A DNA stretch of 64,000 nucleotides, from contig NC_054743.1 of NCBI RefSeq assembly GCF_018143015.1, positions 35,179,934 through 35,243,933 on the forward strand, read 5' to 3'. Both the position numbers and the translations under genes were made by a program. This DNA is from Lytechinus variegatus. Its lineage: Eukaryota > Echinodermata > Echinoidea > Temnopleuroida > Toxopneustidae. Under the pieces are notes generated by a model. That model ran no database searches. It was not told the origin of the DNA and was given only the letters and a program-made list of their open reading frames with translations. Shown one piece after another: positions 11,201-21,025 of this stretch (positions are counted from its first letter, which is position 1; every line of letters begins with the position of its first letter).

Positions 11201-14200
11201 GTGGTGACCATCCCTGACTATAATCATCAGTTTAGTGATGACGATCCCTGACTGCAATCATCAGTTTAGTGGTGACGATTCCTGACTACAATCATCAGTT
11301 TAGTGATGACGATCCATGACTATAATCATCAGCTGAGTGGTGACGATCCCTGACTATAATCATCAGCTTAGTGATGACGATTCCTTACTATAATCGTCAG
11401 TTGAGTAGTGACGATCCCTGACTATAATCATCAGCTGAGTGGTGACGATCCCTGACTATAATCATCAGCTTAGTGATGACGATTCTTTACTATAATCGTC
11501 AGTTGAGTAGTGACGATCCCTGACTATAATCATCAGCTTAGTGGTGACGATCCCTGACTATAATCATCAGCTGAGTGATGACGATCCCTGACTGCAATCA
11601 TCAGCTTAGTGATGACGATTCTTTACTATAATCGTCAGTTGAGTAGTGACGATCCCTGACTATAATCATCAGTTTAGTGGTGACGATCCCTGACTATAAT
11701 CATTGTCACGAGCGAAACTGCTCTAATTAACTTATTAATCTACAGGCTACTTAACCACCCTGAATAAAAGACCAAAGGATATTCAAGATATAAATGAAGT
11801 TATCAATTTAATGTCACAAAATATAATTAGTCGTTTACATTGAATCGTTGAGAACATAAGTATAATTGCAAACAGATATTCAATAAATCATTTCATATAG
11901 AGAAGGAGTATAATCATCATTGACTGTCCCAAGTTTATGGGAAGAGATTGATCTGGAAATAGGCCTTTAAATTATGTTACCGAAAATCTTGGAAAGTTTA
12001 TCGATTGCTTGATCAAACCTTCAATCGGGTAAATGCGGAGTTCGAAAACAGAAGAGATCGACAAACCACGACGACTACGAAGATTGGACGATTATGACGA
12101 GGAACAAGTATGCCGATGATCGACGACGACGACGAAGAACACGACTGACGTCATCAGCGAAGAAGACACGTGTCCTTGAAGAATGAAGAACAAGAGTTGA
12201 GTTGAAGCTCTAACTTGGAAGAATTATGGTCGAGTCCGACGAACAATAGCTTCGGCTGACTGAAGTGAGTCATTCCCCTCGAATGACATTTTGACTCATG
12301 ACCTGGACATAGAGGGTAGGTGCTACCCTGACCTACATTGACTCCACATTGACTCTGGGCTGACCCTAGGTTGACAGCCGTCTAAAATAGGAATAGACCA
12401 AATACTTAACAGCAAAGGCCCTAACAATATTCTATTCACAAAGATATCAGCTTATCAAAATCAGCTTTCATATTTATTATCAAAGTAAATGAATAACAAG
12501 CTTCTATTAGCATAAGCTTTCTGATAGTCAAGAAAATACATAACAGTTGAGAAATCTAATATAATTATTTCTCTGAATCGTAGATCAATTATATAATTGA
12601 CTTTAACAGACTTCAAAAATACAACTTTGTTCATTTTAGTAAGGATAATTATATTCACATTGAAGACTGGAGTAAGATGTCATTTGGTGACAAAATGAGC
12701 AGAATATATATATATGTAAATCTGTCTTTCTTTCTGAAAACAGACATGCCATATTAAGCATAAGAATTGTATTAATATTAAAACGTATGAACCAAACATT
12801 ACTTACAATTCGGCATCGAGTAGAAAGGAACCTCCCCGCACTGGGTAGGGTGGCACACGCCCTTTTCCTTGGTTAGGAAACACCCCAAATTGGACCTTCT
12901 CCGAAATCAAAAGTGAGAGTGAGCTGGCTTGGCTTTTCTTGCCAGCACACCAAACAAAAATATGAAACACAAAGAGTCTGTCATCCTATACACCTGTTAA
13001 ACCATAGTCTACTTATTATGACAACCCAGCCTGTTAAAATACCTGGCAACCTATCATGCCTACAGTTTAGTTACTAAGGTATGCAGTCCAAATCTGTACA
13101 TGGAGTTTAACAAAACATGGACTTTAACAAAAGGGTTATCTAGTTTTGAATAAGATCCTACAATCATCAACTTAGTGATGACGATCCCTGACTATAATCA
13201 TTAGCTGTGTGGTGACGATCCCTGACTGTAATCATCAGTTTGGTGGTGACGATCCCTGACTATAATCATCAGCTGAGTGATGACGATCCCTGACTATAAT
13301 CATCAGTTTAGTGGTGACGATGCCTGACTATAATCATCAGTTTAGTGGTGACGATCCCTGACTATAATCATCAGCTGAGTGATGGCAATCCCTGACTATA
13401 ATCATCAGTTTAGTGGTGACGATCCCTGACTGCAATCATCAGTTTAGTGGTGACGATCCCTGACTATAATCATCAGTTAAGTAGTGACGATCCCTGACTA
13501 TAATCATCAGCTTAGTGGTGACGATCCCTGACTATAATCTTCAGCTGAGTGATGACGATCCCTGACTGCAATCATCAGTTTAGTGGTGACGATCCCTGAC
13601 TATAATCATCATTTTAGTGATGACGATCCCTGACTATAATCATTAGCTGTGTGGTGACGATCCCTGACTGTAATCATCAGTTTGGTGGTGACGATCCCTG
13701 ACTATAATCATTAGCTGTGTGGTGACGATCCCTGACTATAATCATCAGCTGAGTTGTGACGATCCCTGACTATAATCATCAGTTGAGTGGTGACAGTCCC
13801 AACCATACCCATGTACCCTTATACGTATTGAAGAAGTTTCCTGATAAATATCATCAATCCCATATCATATAACACAATGAATACTATGTTGTATCTCTTC
13901 AACAAACTGAATTTAAGTTCTACTAAAACCATCTCTTACTATAAACATTGTTTGCTTCACTCGGCAAGTAAACACATATCTTAGATAAACAATCTTCTAA
14001 TATCAGTTTCGCTCTTTCGAATTCCACAATAAAATTGTTCTAATAGAGGGGGATTTCCCTCTTATTTTCTTCTTTTTTTTACTAGGTTTGTTGAGAGTTT
14101 AGTCTACTACGGCCTAGCACTGAGCTCTTCTGACTTTGGGGTCAATGTTTACATTGCAGCGTTTGTATCCGGTGCTGTAGAGGTGCCGGCTTACGTCAGT

Positions 14201-14700
14201 AGTATATTCGCTTTGGAGTACTTTGGGCGTCGCCCATCTACTTGTTTCTACCTTGTGTTAGGGGGCGTCGCCTGCATTCTTTCTATCGTCATTCGTAAGT
14301 AAAATAGCAATAATAATCATCACAATAACAACAACAAATACAACAACAATGATTATAATAGTAATAATCATATAATGATAATAACAATAACAACAATAAT
14401 AATAATGATAAAAAAGTAACATAGGGCATTTGTGACAGGAGTCAAATATATGCTTATTTACACAACCCTGTCTAGAATGTCAACATACAATTAAATGATG
14501 TAACTGGTGCAGAAGAAACCATTTCTAGGAATAATGCTAGTTTTCAATTTTTTTTAAAATTTGATTTCAGCGGCTGGTATAGGAAGAGTCGTCATGGCAA
14601 CCATTGGCAAGTTTGGCGTGACTGCTTCATTCAGCATCATCTACATCTACTCAGCTGAATTATATCCAACACCCCTCAGGTCAGTAAGGGGAGAAATACA

Positions 14701-14741
<41 letters not shown>

Positions 14742-16710
14742 TGAAGATGGGGAGAGAGGGTGAGAGAGGTTGATCCAAAAATGTGTCACAATGGTAGAGG
14801 AATAAAGGGGAAACTTAATAAGAATGAAAACAGCATGCATATCTATTTAGTGCAAATATGTCATCAATCTAGTGAATCATTTCTGAGGCACAGATGGGTG
14901 AAGAAGTCGGAGGAATATTAAAGAAAGGAAATAAATTATATATGCGTCATTATGTGACTACATCATCTTATCATCCAACAAAAATAAGATGTGGACATAG
15001 ACGATTTTTAATTTTTCAAGCGATTCTGCTGATCGGATCCTCGGCAGAAGGGTGAGAAGAGAAGCAAGAAAAGCAATAAATAACTAGAAATGCATGAAAA
15101 AATACTGACTGATGAGGGTTTGGGTCTCGCCTACACAGTACAGGCTCGTCATAGGCGCCACTCTTTCAACGGCGATTGGGCGGAGGAGATATCAACTTAA
15201 AAAGTCGTAATATGAGATTAACTTTTGTTAAAAAAATCATAACTTAAAAATGATAAGATCCTGAAGTTTATATGAAACTTACTTCATGAAGCGTACATAA
15301 GGATGCTATATGCATTTTGATATCTTTCAATCCCTTTTATTTTATACGCAAAGGAGAGATAAAGAGGCAAGAGCGGAAAAATTCAGTTATAACATAAATA
15401 ATTTAATGTGATTTTTTGTTGTATTAAAGAATACTCGGTATCGGAATTAACTTTTGTATTTCCAGACCACAAACTCAACGCTAATGATATATACTGGATT
15501 TCATAATGCAGGGGAGACCTTAATGAACGTAGCGTATCACTAATTTTGTGTCTTTATTGTTTCAATTTGTTTCTATTCAGGAGTGTAGGTATAGGGATGT
15601 GCTCCATGTCATCCCGTGTAGGGGGCATTATTGCCCCCCTCATACGGATCTCCGGTCGTACTTGGGCCCCCCTTCCGTTCATAATTTATGGTTCAATGAG
15701 CATAGCAGCGGGTCTTCTGGCTCTTCTTCTGCCTGAGACCAAGGGGCGCAAGCTACCTGAGACTGTACAGGAGGGAGAGAATTTCAGGTATTTTTGTGGA
15801 CAATATTCCTTATTAATAGGGTTGAATGAAGTTAGCTATTGGTTTAAGTCTTTGTGTGAAAAGGACAGTAGCAAGCCGATTTGGACAACTCATGATGACA
15901 AGGGGAGGTGATGGGATTTGGAACTGTATTGAGAATAGGGATTCAGGACGTCCTCTTCTATGTTGGCGTTTGGGAAAGAGAGCTCCAATCTAGACTGATG
16001 AAATATAACAGGGGACATAATCTATGAGAGTGTTTGAGAAGTGGGGGACCTTTCAACGGGAGGGGTCCACTTTTTTATTCAAACATTGAATTTGCTTCGA
16101 AACTTCTGCGACAAGAACATAAATGGCTTATTACCACTCATTTATTGCATAAATTACCTAGCATAACTTTGATGACAAAAATAATAAATGGAAATATCAT
16201 TAGATAAATCCAGCTTACCAGTCACACCATCTTCTTGGCGCTAAGGGGGAAGGGAGACCATTTTTACAAACGTATGTATTGTCCTTTCCCCTCAAATTCT
16301 CACACCTTTATCCAGGGTACCCCCCTCTCCTGTGATGTAATTTCTGATGAGCAATCTTATCCAACCTTCGATTTAATCCCCTTTAACAACATGAACAAGT
16401 TCTTAATATTTCATCCATCACGGGATAGGGCCTATTGACACCCAGAGAAAATTAATCTTCAATATACAAAGCTTTCTTTACTTGACCTTCCTTAATTTGT
16501 AAACTACACACTATTAATGCCCAGAATCGCACTAAAAACCGCTCCATTCACTTGTGTTTATATAGTCAGAATTTATCATTCAGGTTATTGCTCTCATTTC
16601 TAATTTACAGAAATACCAGATCGGATGAGAAGTACATGGAGGTCCCAGTTGATGAAAAATATGATGTTCCCATGGCAACCATCGGAAATGCTCCCGGTCA
16701 CGTTGCATGA
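2266..16710 (+). CDS. SLC22-family organic cation/solute transporter (5' end missing)
   Basis: A major-facilitator transporter of the plasma membrane that moves organic cations, carnitine or related solutes; the substrate cannot be read from sequence. Ten in-phase exons: 2266-2541, 4476-4579, 6068-6222, 6640-6835, 7660-7798, 8835-8926, 14086-14294, 14571-14679, 15581-15787, 16611-16710 (TGA). Every visible junction is GT-AG and the phases agree, giving 528 visible residues. Family marks in order: the cysteine-rich extracellular loop ending CSDGWDHDTS...FDLVCGNK; GYIADRFGR between TM2 and TM3; SESARWLL after TM6; YFGRRPS between TM8 and TM9; the C-terminal LPETKGRKLPETVQEGENF. The exon with the start codon and TM1 was not found and probably lies left of the window. 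Exon 4 carries a perfect 27-bp in-frame duplication in TM6. The intron between 8926 and 14086 holds a minisatellite and a solo LTR. Confidence 0.93.
2580..2910. mobile_element. foldback MITE in SLC22 intron
   Basis: Long self-complementary arms: TACCTCAGTCACATTTGCTC at the left and the complement of CTCGGTCACATTTCCTCTAC at the right. The terminal module is partly duplicated on both sides (near 2690 and 2850). The inner arms match around TGAATAAAACGGCTGTTTTC. There is no coding potential. Confidence 0.7.
2911..4134. other. SLC22 intron sequence, no feature recognised
   Basis: AT-rich intron DNA with a G-rich patch near 3590-3615. I see no exon, RNA gene or clear repeat boundaries here. Confidence 0.4.
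4135..4362 (-). mobile_element. family A SINE with microsatellite tail, minus orientation
   Basis: It runs from an AAT-type microsatellite tail (before about 4160) through TTTATATAGCGCCATCTATC and TAGCTCGAGCTGCC to the body phrase CACCTGGGTCGAGTGCAGCA and AATTACGCCATGGCTG. The tRNA head is truncated. This copy defines the 3' end of the family and matches the 50290-50460 copy read in reverse. Confidence 0.75.
4616..4990. mobile_element. word-repeat foldback element
   Basis: The left half repeats short phrases such as AATTCGTCTACTGCCAACTC and ACCATTTCGTCT. The right half carries their reverse complements (GACGAAATGG, AGACGAACTGG). The whole can fold into one imperfect hairpin of about 370 bp. 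The copy at 25060-25665 is built in the same style. Confidence 0.6.
6241..6390. mobile_element. short MITE with CCGCGGAACC ends
   Basis: The left end GGGGCCGCGGAACCGG is inverted at the right as AAAACCGTTCCGCGGTACC. The interior is a G-run followed by about 110 bp without coding potential. It begins some 18 bp past the donor of exon 3 of the SLC22-like gene. Confidence 0.5.
6780..6833 (+). repeat. perfect 27-bp tandem duplication inside SLC22 exon 4
   Basis: Two identical adjacent 27-bp copies (6780-6806 and 6807-6833) encode PVVVFYAFI twice, keeping frame right up to the donor at 6836. SLC22 proteins normally have one such stretch in TM6 before the PESPRWL-like motif, so one copy is extra. 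Identity is complete, so it is either recent, polymorphic or an assembly artefact. Confidence 0.85.
7070..7191. mobile_element. short MITE, CCCGTATCACAAAG ends
   Basis: The left end CCCGTATCACAAAGGTTAGC pairs imperfectly with the right end GCGATAAAGCTTTATGTTAC followed by GGGCCC. The inside is also partly palindromic around CAATCAATCG. No coding potential. Confidence 0.5.
7905..8300. repeat. dispersed repeat led by an AT-rich tract
   Basis: A TAATAATAATTTATTATTTT stretch is followed by TTTATATACTGCGCTTTTCC, CCCAAAGTGCTTACAA and a few hundred bases without an open frame. It has the same architecture as the repeat at 47698-48118 (microsatellite, TTATATAGTGCAC motif, then a long unique body). 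Family not identified. Confidence 0.4.
9057..9350. mobile_element. degenerate MITE-like inverted repeat
   Basis: TTATCTAGCCAAGTTGACAT near the left is mirrored by the complement of ATTATGTGACTTGGCGGAAT near the right. The interior is AT-rich and non-coding. The boundaries are approximate because the arms are diverged. Confidence 0.35.
9430..11703 (+). repeat. 34-bp minisatellite array, left block
   Basis: About 65 tandem copies of a 34-bp unit, typically CAGTTTAGTGGTGACGATCC followed by CTGACTATAATCAT. Units differ mainly in TTTAGTGG versus CTGAGTGA and in TATA versus TGCA or TGTA. Blocks of several units recur as sets, for example the CAGGGGTTTAGTGG variant near 9625, 9865, 10000 and 11090, so the array grew partly by multi-unit duplication. 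It lies in the long intron of the SLC22-like gene. No open frame runs through it. Confidence 0.95.
11704..13162. mobile_element. solo LTR of an LTR retrotransposon (fossil)
   Basis: A 1459-bp insertion interrupts the minisatellite. It begins TGTCACGAGCG and ends GATCCTACA, giving TG...CA termini, and is flanked on both sides by the 5-bp duplication ATCAT (11699-11703 and 13163-13167). No internal region is present, so it is reduced to one LTR. The family (Gypsy, BEL or other) cannot be told from the LTR alone. The identical short flanks argue against great age, but that is weak evidence. Confidence 0.75.
13163..13795 (+). repeat. 34-bp minisatellite array, right block
   Basis: About 18 further copies of the same 34-bp unit as 9430-11703, separated from it only by the solo LTR. 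The array ends near GTTGAGTGGTGACAGTCCC. Together the two blocks make about 2.9 kb. Confidence 0.95.
14300..14420. repeat. AAT/AAC-type microsatellite
   Basis: A run of interrupted ATA, ACA and AAT triplets (AACAACAACAAATACAACAA and similar) lies directly after the donor of exon 7 of the SLC22-like gene. Confidence 0.7.
14703..14738 (+). repeat. (GA)n microsatellite next to an exon donor
   Basis: About 17 GA dinucleotides begin some 25 bp past the donor of exon 8 of the SLC22-like gene. Purine-rich GA repeats this near a donor can bind SR-type splicing factors; whether this one acts so is unknown. Confidence 0.8.
15115..15340. repeat. decayed copy of the GGCGCC-ended tandem-repeat element
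   Basis: GTCATAGGCGCCACTCTTTC and GGCGGAGGAGATATCAACTT resemble the left end of the elements at 19494 and 32017 (ACTATAGGCGCCGCTTTTC). ATAACTTAAAAATGATAAGA and GAAACTTACTTCATGAAGC are diverged internal phrases of the same family. Only the left part is recognisable. Confidence 0.4.
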
Positions 16711-17299
16711 GACCAGATATCACCCTCACTGAACTGCATGGACAGCATTGTTATGGGAGGATTATGTTTAAGAAGAAAAAGTATAATTATGTTTCACTTT
16801 TTAATATACGTTCATTGTCATTGTCAGGGATTAGAATAACAGTAGGCCTATATATTTTTTTTACCGAAATGAAAAAATACCTCAGAAAAGAAAAGAGAGA
16901 GGAGAGAGAAAAAAAATAGATGCATGCCTATTATTTGAAAGAGACATTGTCAATAGTGACATGTTTACTTTACGTCATTGCGGGGGCACTTACTATATTA
17001 TTTGCGTCAGGTATGTGCCACGTAGATCACTCCCTTTTACAATCAAATTTTCATTCCAAAGCATGGTATTTTTTTTATTTGTGATGAAAGTAAGGTGAGC
17101 AAAATTTGTGTACAGAATGACATCAATGCAAGCACGAATTGTTTTTGTTGGTATATATATGCTAACATGAAAAAGAGGGCATTTTGAGCATCATTAATTT
17201 TGTATGTATGCAGAGGGCACTAATGAAATAAAGCAAGTGCGATGTATTATTTATCGTTTTAATCATTTTTTATTTTTTTTTAAATAGGGCTCAGTGGTC
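16711..17299 (+). other. probable 3' UTR and flank of the SLC22-like gene
   Basis: No further exon follows the stop at 16708-16710. Candidate poly(A) signals of AATAAA type exist, one near 17227-17232. The stretch is otherwise AT-rich and unremarkable. Confidence 0.4.
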
Positions 17300-17842
17300 G
17301 AAGAAGGGACACTTTAAGCACCGTCCAAAATCATAATCAGGATATTCATATCACTAAAGAAACATTAGGAGCGCGAAGCGCGAGCTAAATGATTTTAATA
17401 TTAATATAGGTCCTACTTACCTGAAAAAAGAAAATTTCAAGCATCGTTTCATTCATAATTATGATGAGTATCTGAATATAATAAAATGATATGAGCGCGA
17501 AGCGTGAGCTGAACTTATTTTTTATTTATTTTTTTTTTTTTGGGGGGGGGCATTTTAAATTTGAAAAGATTCATATTAGGTATATGAATGCGAAATGTAA
17601 TGTATATCACTACACAAACATGCAGGCCCGAAATGGTGCTGAATTATTTTGTATTCAGTCCTGAAAAGAGTAATTTTAAGCACTTTAATGTAATCACGAA
17701 CATAGTGTTTATCTTATTAAAAAAACATTGAAAGTACGAAGCGCGAACTGAAATACTTGTTTCTATATTGATTTGAAAACAAGAAATTTCAAACGCCAGG
17801 CAATCCTTATGAACAGGATATTTGTTTTGTTAAATGGACAAT

Positions 17843-18098
17843 CATGGGCGGAAATCTGTCCCGATAGGTAGGGGGGACCACGGGCTGGAAAATTTGACAA
17901 GCAAATAAAAAAAAAAGGTTTTCACCCGAATTTTAAGGTCATTTAATCGAAAATACATGTATCATTTCGGTTGTGAATTATTTTGTTTCCACAATCATAA
18001 AAGACAAAAAATAGTAGGGGGACATTTTATATTGTGTCCCCCCTACTAGTTTTGGTAGGGTGACGCGTCCCCCTGTCCCCCTGGGATTTCCGCCCATG
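17843..18098. mobile_element. hAT-like MITE with 8-bp target duplication
   Basis: The ends are CATGGGCGGAAATC and its inverse GATTTCCGCCCATG. The 8-bp TGGACAAT is present on both sides (17835-17842 and 18099-18106). Eight-bp target duplications are typical of hAT transposons. The 256-bp interior is non-coding, with a GTCCCCCCTACTA block inverted inside. Confidence 0.8.
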
Positions 18099-18196
18099 TG
18101 GACAATGCGAGCGCCGTTTTATTATGAAATTACATTGAAAGTACGACGAGCGACATGAAATATTTTTCCTACATTCTTTTTGAAAGGGAGACATTT

Positions 18197-18310
18197 TTAT
18201 AGTCGATCCAACTATAGTGTTGACTTTGGAAAGATATTTTATCAAGTTCTCAATGAAATCATGTTTTTTGCGATATCCAAAGACAGTCTTTCACATTGTG
18301 TGATTTGAGG
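18197..18310 (+). repeat. direct repeat copy 1 (about 115 bp)
   Basis: The segment from GTCGATCCAACTATAGTG to TCTTTCACATTGTGTG is repeated at 18717-18830 with a few substitutions. The two copies share GAAATCATGTTTTTT and CGATATCCAA. The repeat suggests a local segmental duplication of satellite-flanking DNA. Confidence 0.65.
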
Positions 18311-18716
18311 TAGGTAAGTTTTTAAGCGCCATGCAATCCTTATTCTGATTAGGATATCTTTTTTTGGACAATGCGAGCGCGAAGCGCGAGCGATTTTTCT
18401 TATTTTTCTTATCAATAGTGACCTGAAATGGTTGCAGTTTGTCTCTCATTGTGTGATTTAAGGTAAGTTGGTGTTTAAGCGCCATGCAATCTTTATGAAC
18501 AGGATATTTGTTGCATTAAATGGACAATGCGAGTGCGAAGCGCGAGTGATTTTCCATTTTTATTATCAAGAGTGACCTGAAATGTTTGCAGTTTGTCAAT
18601 CATCCCCTCCTCTCAATTACTTATCTTTCCCTTTTTATTGGTTTCAATTTTATTTCCTTTATTCACTCTTCCTCTCCTCCTTCTCGTAATGTAGTATACA
18701 GTAGTAGTCGTCGTCG

Positions 18717-18830
18717 TCGATCCGACTATACTGTGTTATTAGCTGACTTTAGAAAGATGTTTTATCAAGTTTTTAATGAAATCATGTTTTTTTACGATAT
18801 CCAAGACAAAGTCTTTCACATTGTGTGTTT
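18717..18830 (+). repeat. direct repeat copy 2 (about 115 bp)
   Basis: Second copy of the 18197-18310 segment, beginning GTCGATCCGACTATACTGTG. A GTCGTCGTC triplet run lies just upstream. Confidence 0.65.
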
Positions 18831-19493
18831 GAGGTATTTTTTTTGTCTTCTGTTCATCTTTCAATTTATATATTTGTTTTGTAAGTTTTCAAATTGATTT
18901 AGAAAACAATCATCTCTAAATAAAATACAAGTACAATGATTTTAATTATTCTGTGTTGGTTATTTATGAAATATTGCTACCACATTAATCTGCACGATTT
19001 GAAGTTTTTGAAAATTTCATTATTCATGGAATGTGTCCTACATAAAATGTCTGTTTAATTTCAGTTTAAGGTGTTTGCATTTCCTTTTTTTTGACAAATT
19101 ATGTGTCAGTTTTATTGTTGCTTTTAAAGATAATTTGACTCGATGTTTACATTCTGCTGTATATGTATATCTTTATTCCTAAAGATACCTTGAAATCATT
19201 TCGTATCGCGAAGAAGACGATAATAAAATGTAGCTATGGTTTCTTTTTGAAAGAAAATTGTTTGAAATGTTCGTATTTTGTGTCACTGGTGTTTCGTAAG
19301 ATACTTTTTCCCAATCATCAATAAACGTTTGAATGCGACTGCAATTGTTTGGAATTGTTTTGGCTGATCAACGCATGATTTATATCATAGACCTAAAAAG
19401 AGAATAGATAGACGATTAACGCGAACATTCCTTTGATGCAATATGATATTCACCGCCAACTGATTATGTGTATCTTCATGCCAAATACAGTTG
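18831..19493. other. intergenic, no gene seen
   Basis: AT-rich sequence with scattered AATAAA hexamers (near 18918 and 19320). I see no exon, RNA gene or bounded repeat. Confidence 0.4.
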
Positions 19494-20545
19494 TCTCACT
19501 TGCATATAGTAGTGAGACTATAGGCGCCGCTTTTCTGACGGCGGCGGCGGCGGCGTCAACATCAAATCTTCACCGAAGGTTATCATTTTTTTTTTAAATG
19601 ACAACATAACTAAGAAAATTTATGAACCTAGTTCATGAAACTTAAACATAAGGTTAATCAAGTATTACTGAACGTCCTGCCCGAGTTTCAGGTCACATGA
19701 CCAAGGTTCATAGGCGGCGAAAATTTCTAAATTTGAGGTGGGGGACGATTCCCCCTAAATTTGTCGTTGATAACTTTTTTTTCTGTTTTTTTTTTGTTGT
19801 CAATAAAATTTTGTCGGTCCCCCCTTAAAATTTTGGTTGATAACTTTTTTTTTGCTTTTTTGCTTGTCAAAAAAAATTTGGTGCTCCCCCCTAAATTTTT
19901 GGCTTCCGCCGCCAATGCCAAGGTTAAAGGTCATTTAGAGTCAATGAACTTACACCATGTTGGGGGAGTCAATGTCGAAATTTTAATCTAAGGTTAAGTT
20001 TTTGAAATGTCATCATAAATTAGAAAGAATATAGACCTAGTTCATGAGAAGTTGTCATAAGGGTAATCAAATATTACTAAACATCCTGCTTGAGTTTCAA
20101 GTCACATGATCAAGGTCAAAAGTCATTTAAGGTCAATGAATTTTGGCCAAATTGGGGTATTTGTTGACTTACCATCATAACTTTATCTGATTCGTAAAAC
20201 TTGGACATAAGAGCAATCTAGCATAACATCCTGTGCGAGTTTCAGGTCACATGATCTAGGTCAAAGGTCATTAAGGACAACGAACTTTGGCCATGTTGGA
20301 GGTAATTATTAAATTACTGTCATAACTTTCAAAGTTTATAGTTTATAAAAAGTAGACATAGGGGTAATCAAGTATCACCGAGAAGTCTTGGGTCACATTA
20401 TCAATTACAAATGCCATTTAGGGTCAATGAACGTGTATGATTATATAAATGGTATTTATTGTGAATAATTATTTTATAGTAGTCAGCACTGCTGCTATAT
20501 TGAATCGGGTAGTGCAGGTGAGACTGCCAGAAGCGCTACACTTGT
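19494..20545. mobile_element. 1-kb GGCGCC-ended element with internal tandem repeats, copy 1
   Basis: The left end GTCTCACTTGC then ACTATAGGCGCCGCTTTTCT is matched by the right end GCAGGTGAGACTGCCAG, so the ends form a short inverted repeat. The interior has diverged units of about 150-180 bp containing CATCATAACTT, GTAATCAAGTAT, GAGTTTCAGGTCACATGA and AAGGTCAAAGGTCATTTAGG. A 209-bp MITE is nested at 19709-19917. No open frame of note. Copy 2 is at 32017-33110. Confidence 0.7.
19709..19917. mobile_element. hAT-like MITE nested in the 1-kb element
   Basis: The ends CATAGGCGGCGAAAAT and CTTCCGCCGCCAATG form an imperfect inverted repeat. CCAAGGTT is duplicated on both sides (19701-19708 and 19918-19925). 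The insertion splits a GACCAAGGTCAAAGGTCA unit of the host element, so it came later. Confidence 0.8.
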
Positions 20546-21025
20546 TATGACAATAGCAACAACCAAGGTGTATCTGATCTTTTACAGAAGAACATTTTTT
20601 GTCTTAGTTTTTATGTGGCCGATATCCTGTTTCAGAATATTCCTTTCAATAAACATGTTTGAAATTTGGAGTAGCAAAGGAGACGATTTTTTTTTTGATT
20701 CGCAAACTTTCAAACACACAATAATGACCTCCTTTGAGAGACACGATCTCTACACGCGGTGTGCCATATAATCTCTAGAATATTAGGGAGAAACCTGGGG
20801 ATCGGGGGGACTGTGATTATCAATAATAAACAATCATCAAAATGTAGCCTCTTTATCTTGAAATATGCAATACATTAAATTTCCCCCAACAAAACATGTC
20901 GAAGGTTCCCATCGACGGTAATCCAGAAAAAATGAGCGGTTGGCATGCTCCTCTGTATTGTTTGCTACGATCGTGGATATACTATTGGTACAGTCTTTAT
21001 TTAGGGATCTTCACCCCAGTCTTCA
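20546..21025. other. intergenic, no gene seen
   Basis: No recognisable coding segment or bounded repeat. The open frame at 20547-20771 has no family features. Confidence 0.35.

Larger units (their letters stand above)
17300..18575 (+). repeat. diverged satellite with GCGCGAAGCGCGAG cores
   Basis: Roughly 150-160-bp units each contain a palindrome-like core such as GAGCGCGAAGCGCGAGC (near 17370, 17495, 17735, 18375, 18535). The cores are followed by AT-rich spacer with phrases like TTTCAAGCACC, AACAGGATATTTGTT and AAATGGACAATGCGAG. The units are heavily diverged and one is split by a 256-bp MITE. A reversed fragment with the same core occurs at 52425-52500. Confidence 0.7.

Noticed and set aside
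12820-12960. snRNA or other small RNA gene suggested by GC-rich blocks
   Set aside because: No recognisable consensus, and the segment lies inside the solo LTR.
9430-13795. CRISPR-like array
   Set aside because: Units are contiguous 34-bp repeats without unique spacers, in an intron of an animal gene.
11704-14018. A longer element ending at 14018, suggested by CAGTTTCGCTC there matching GAGCGAAACTG at 11709
   Set aside because: The TG...CA boundaries with the ATCAT duplication fit a solo LTR of 1459 bp better; the 11-bp inverted match is probably chance.
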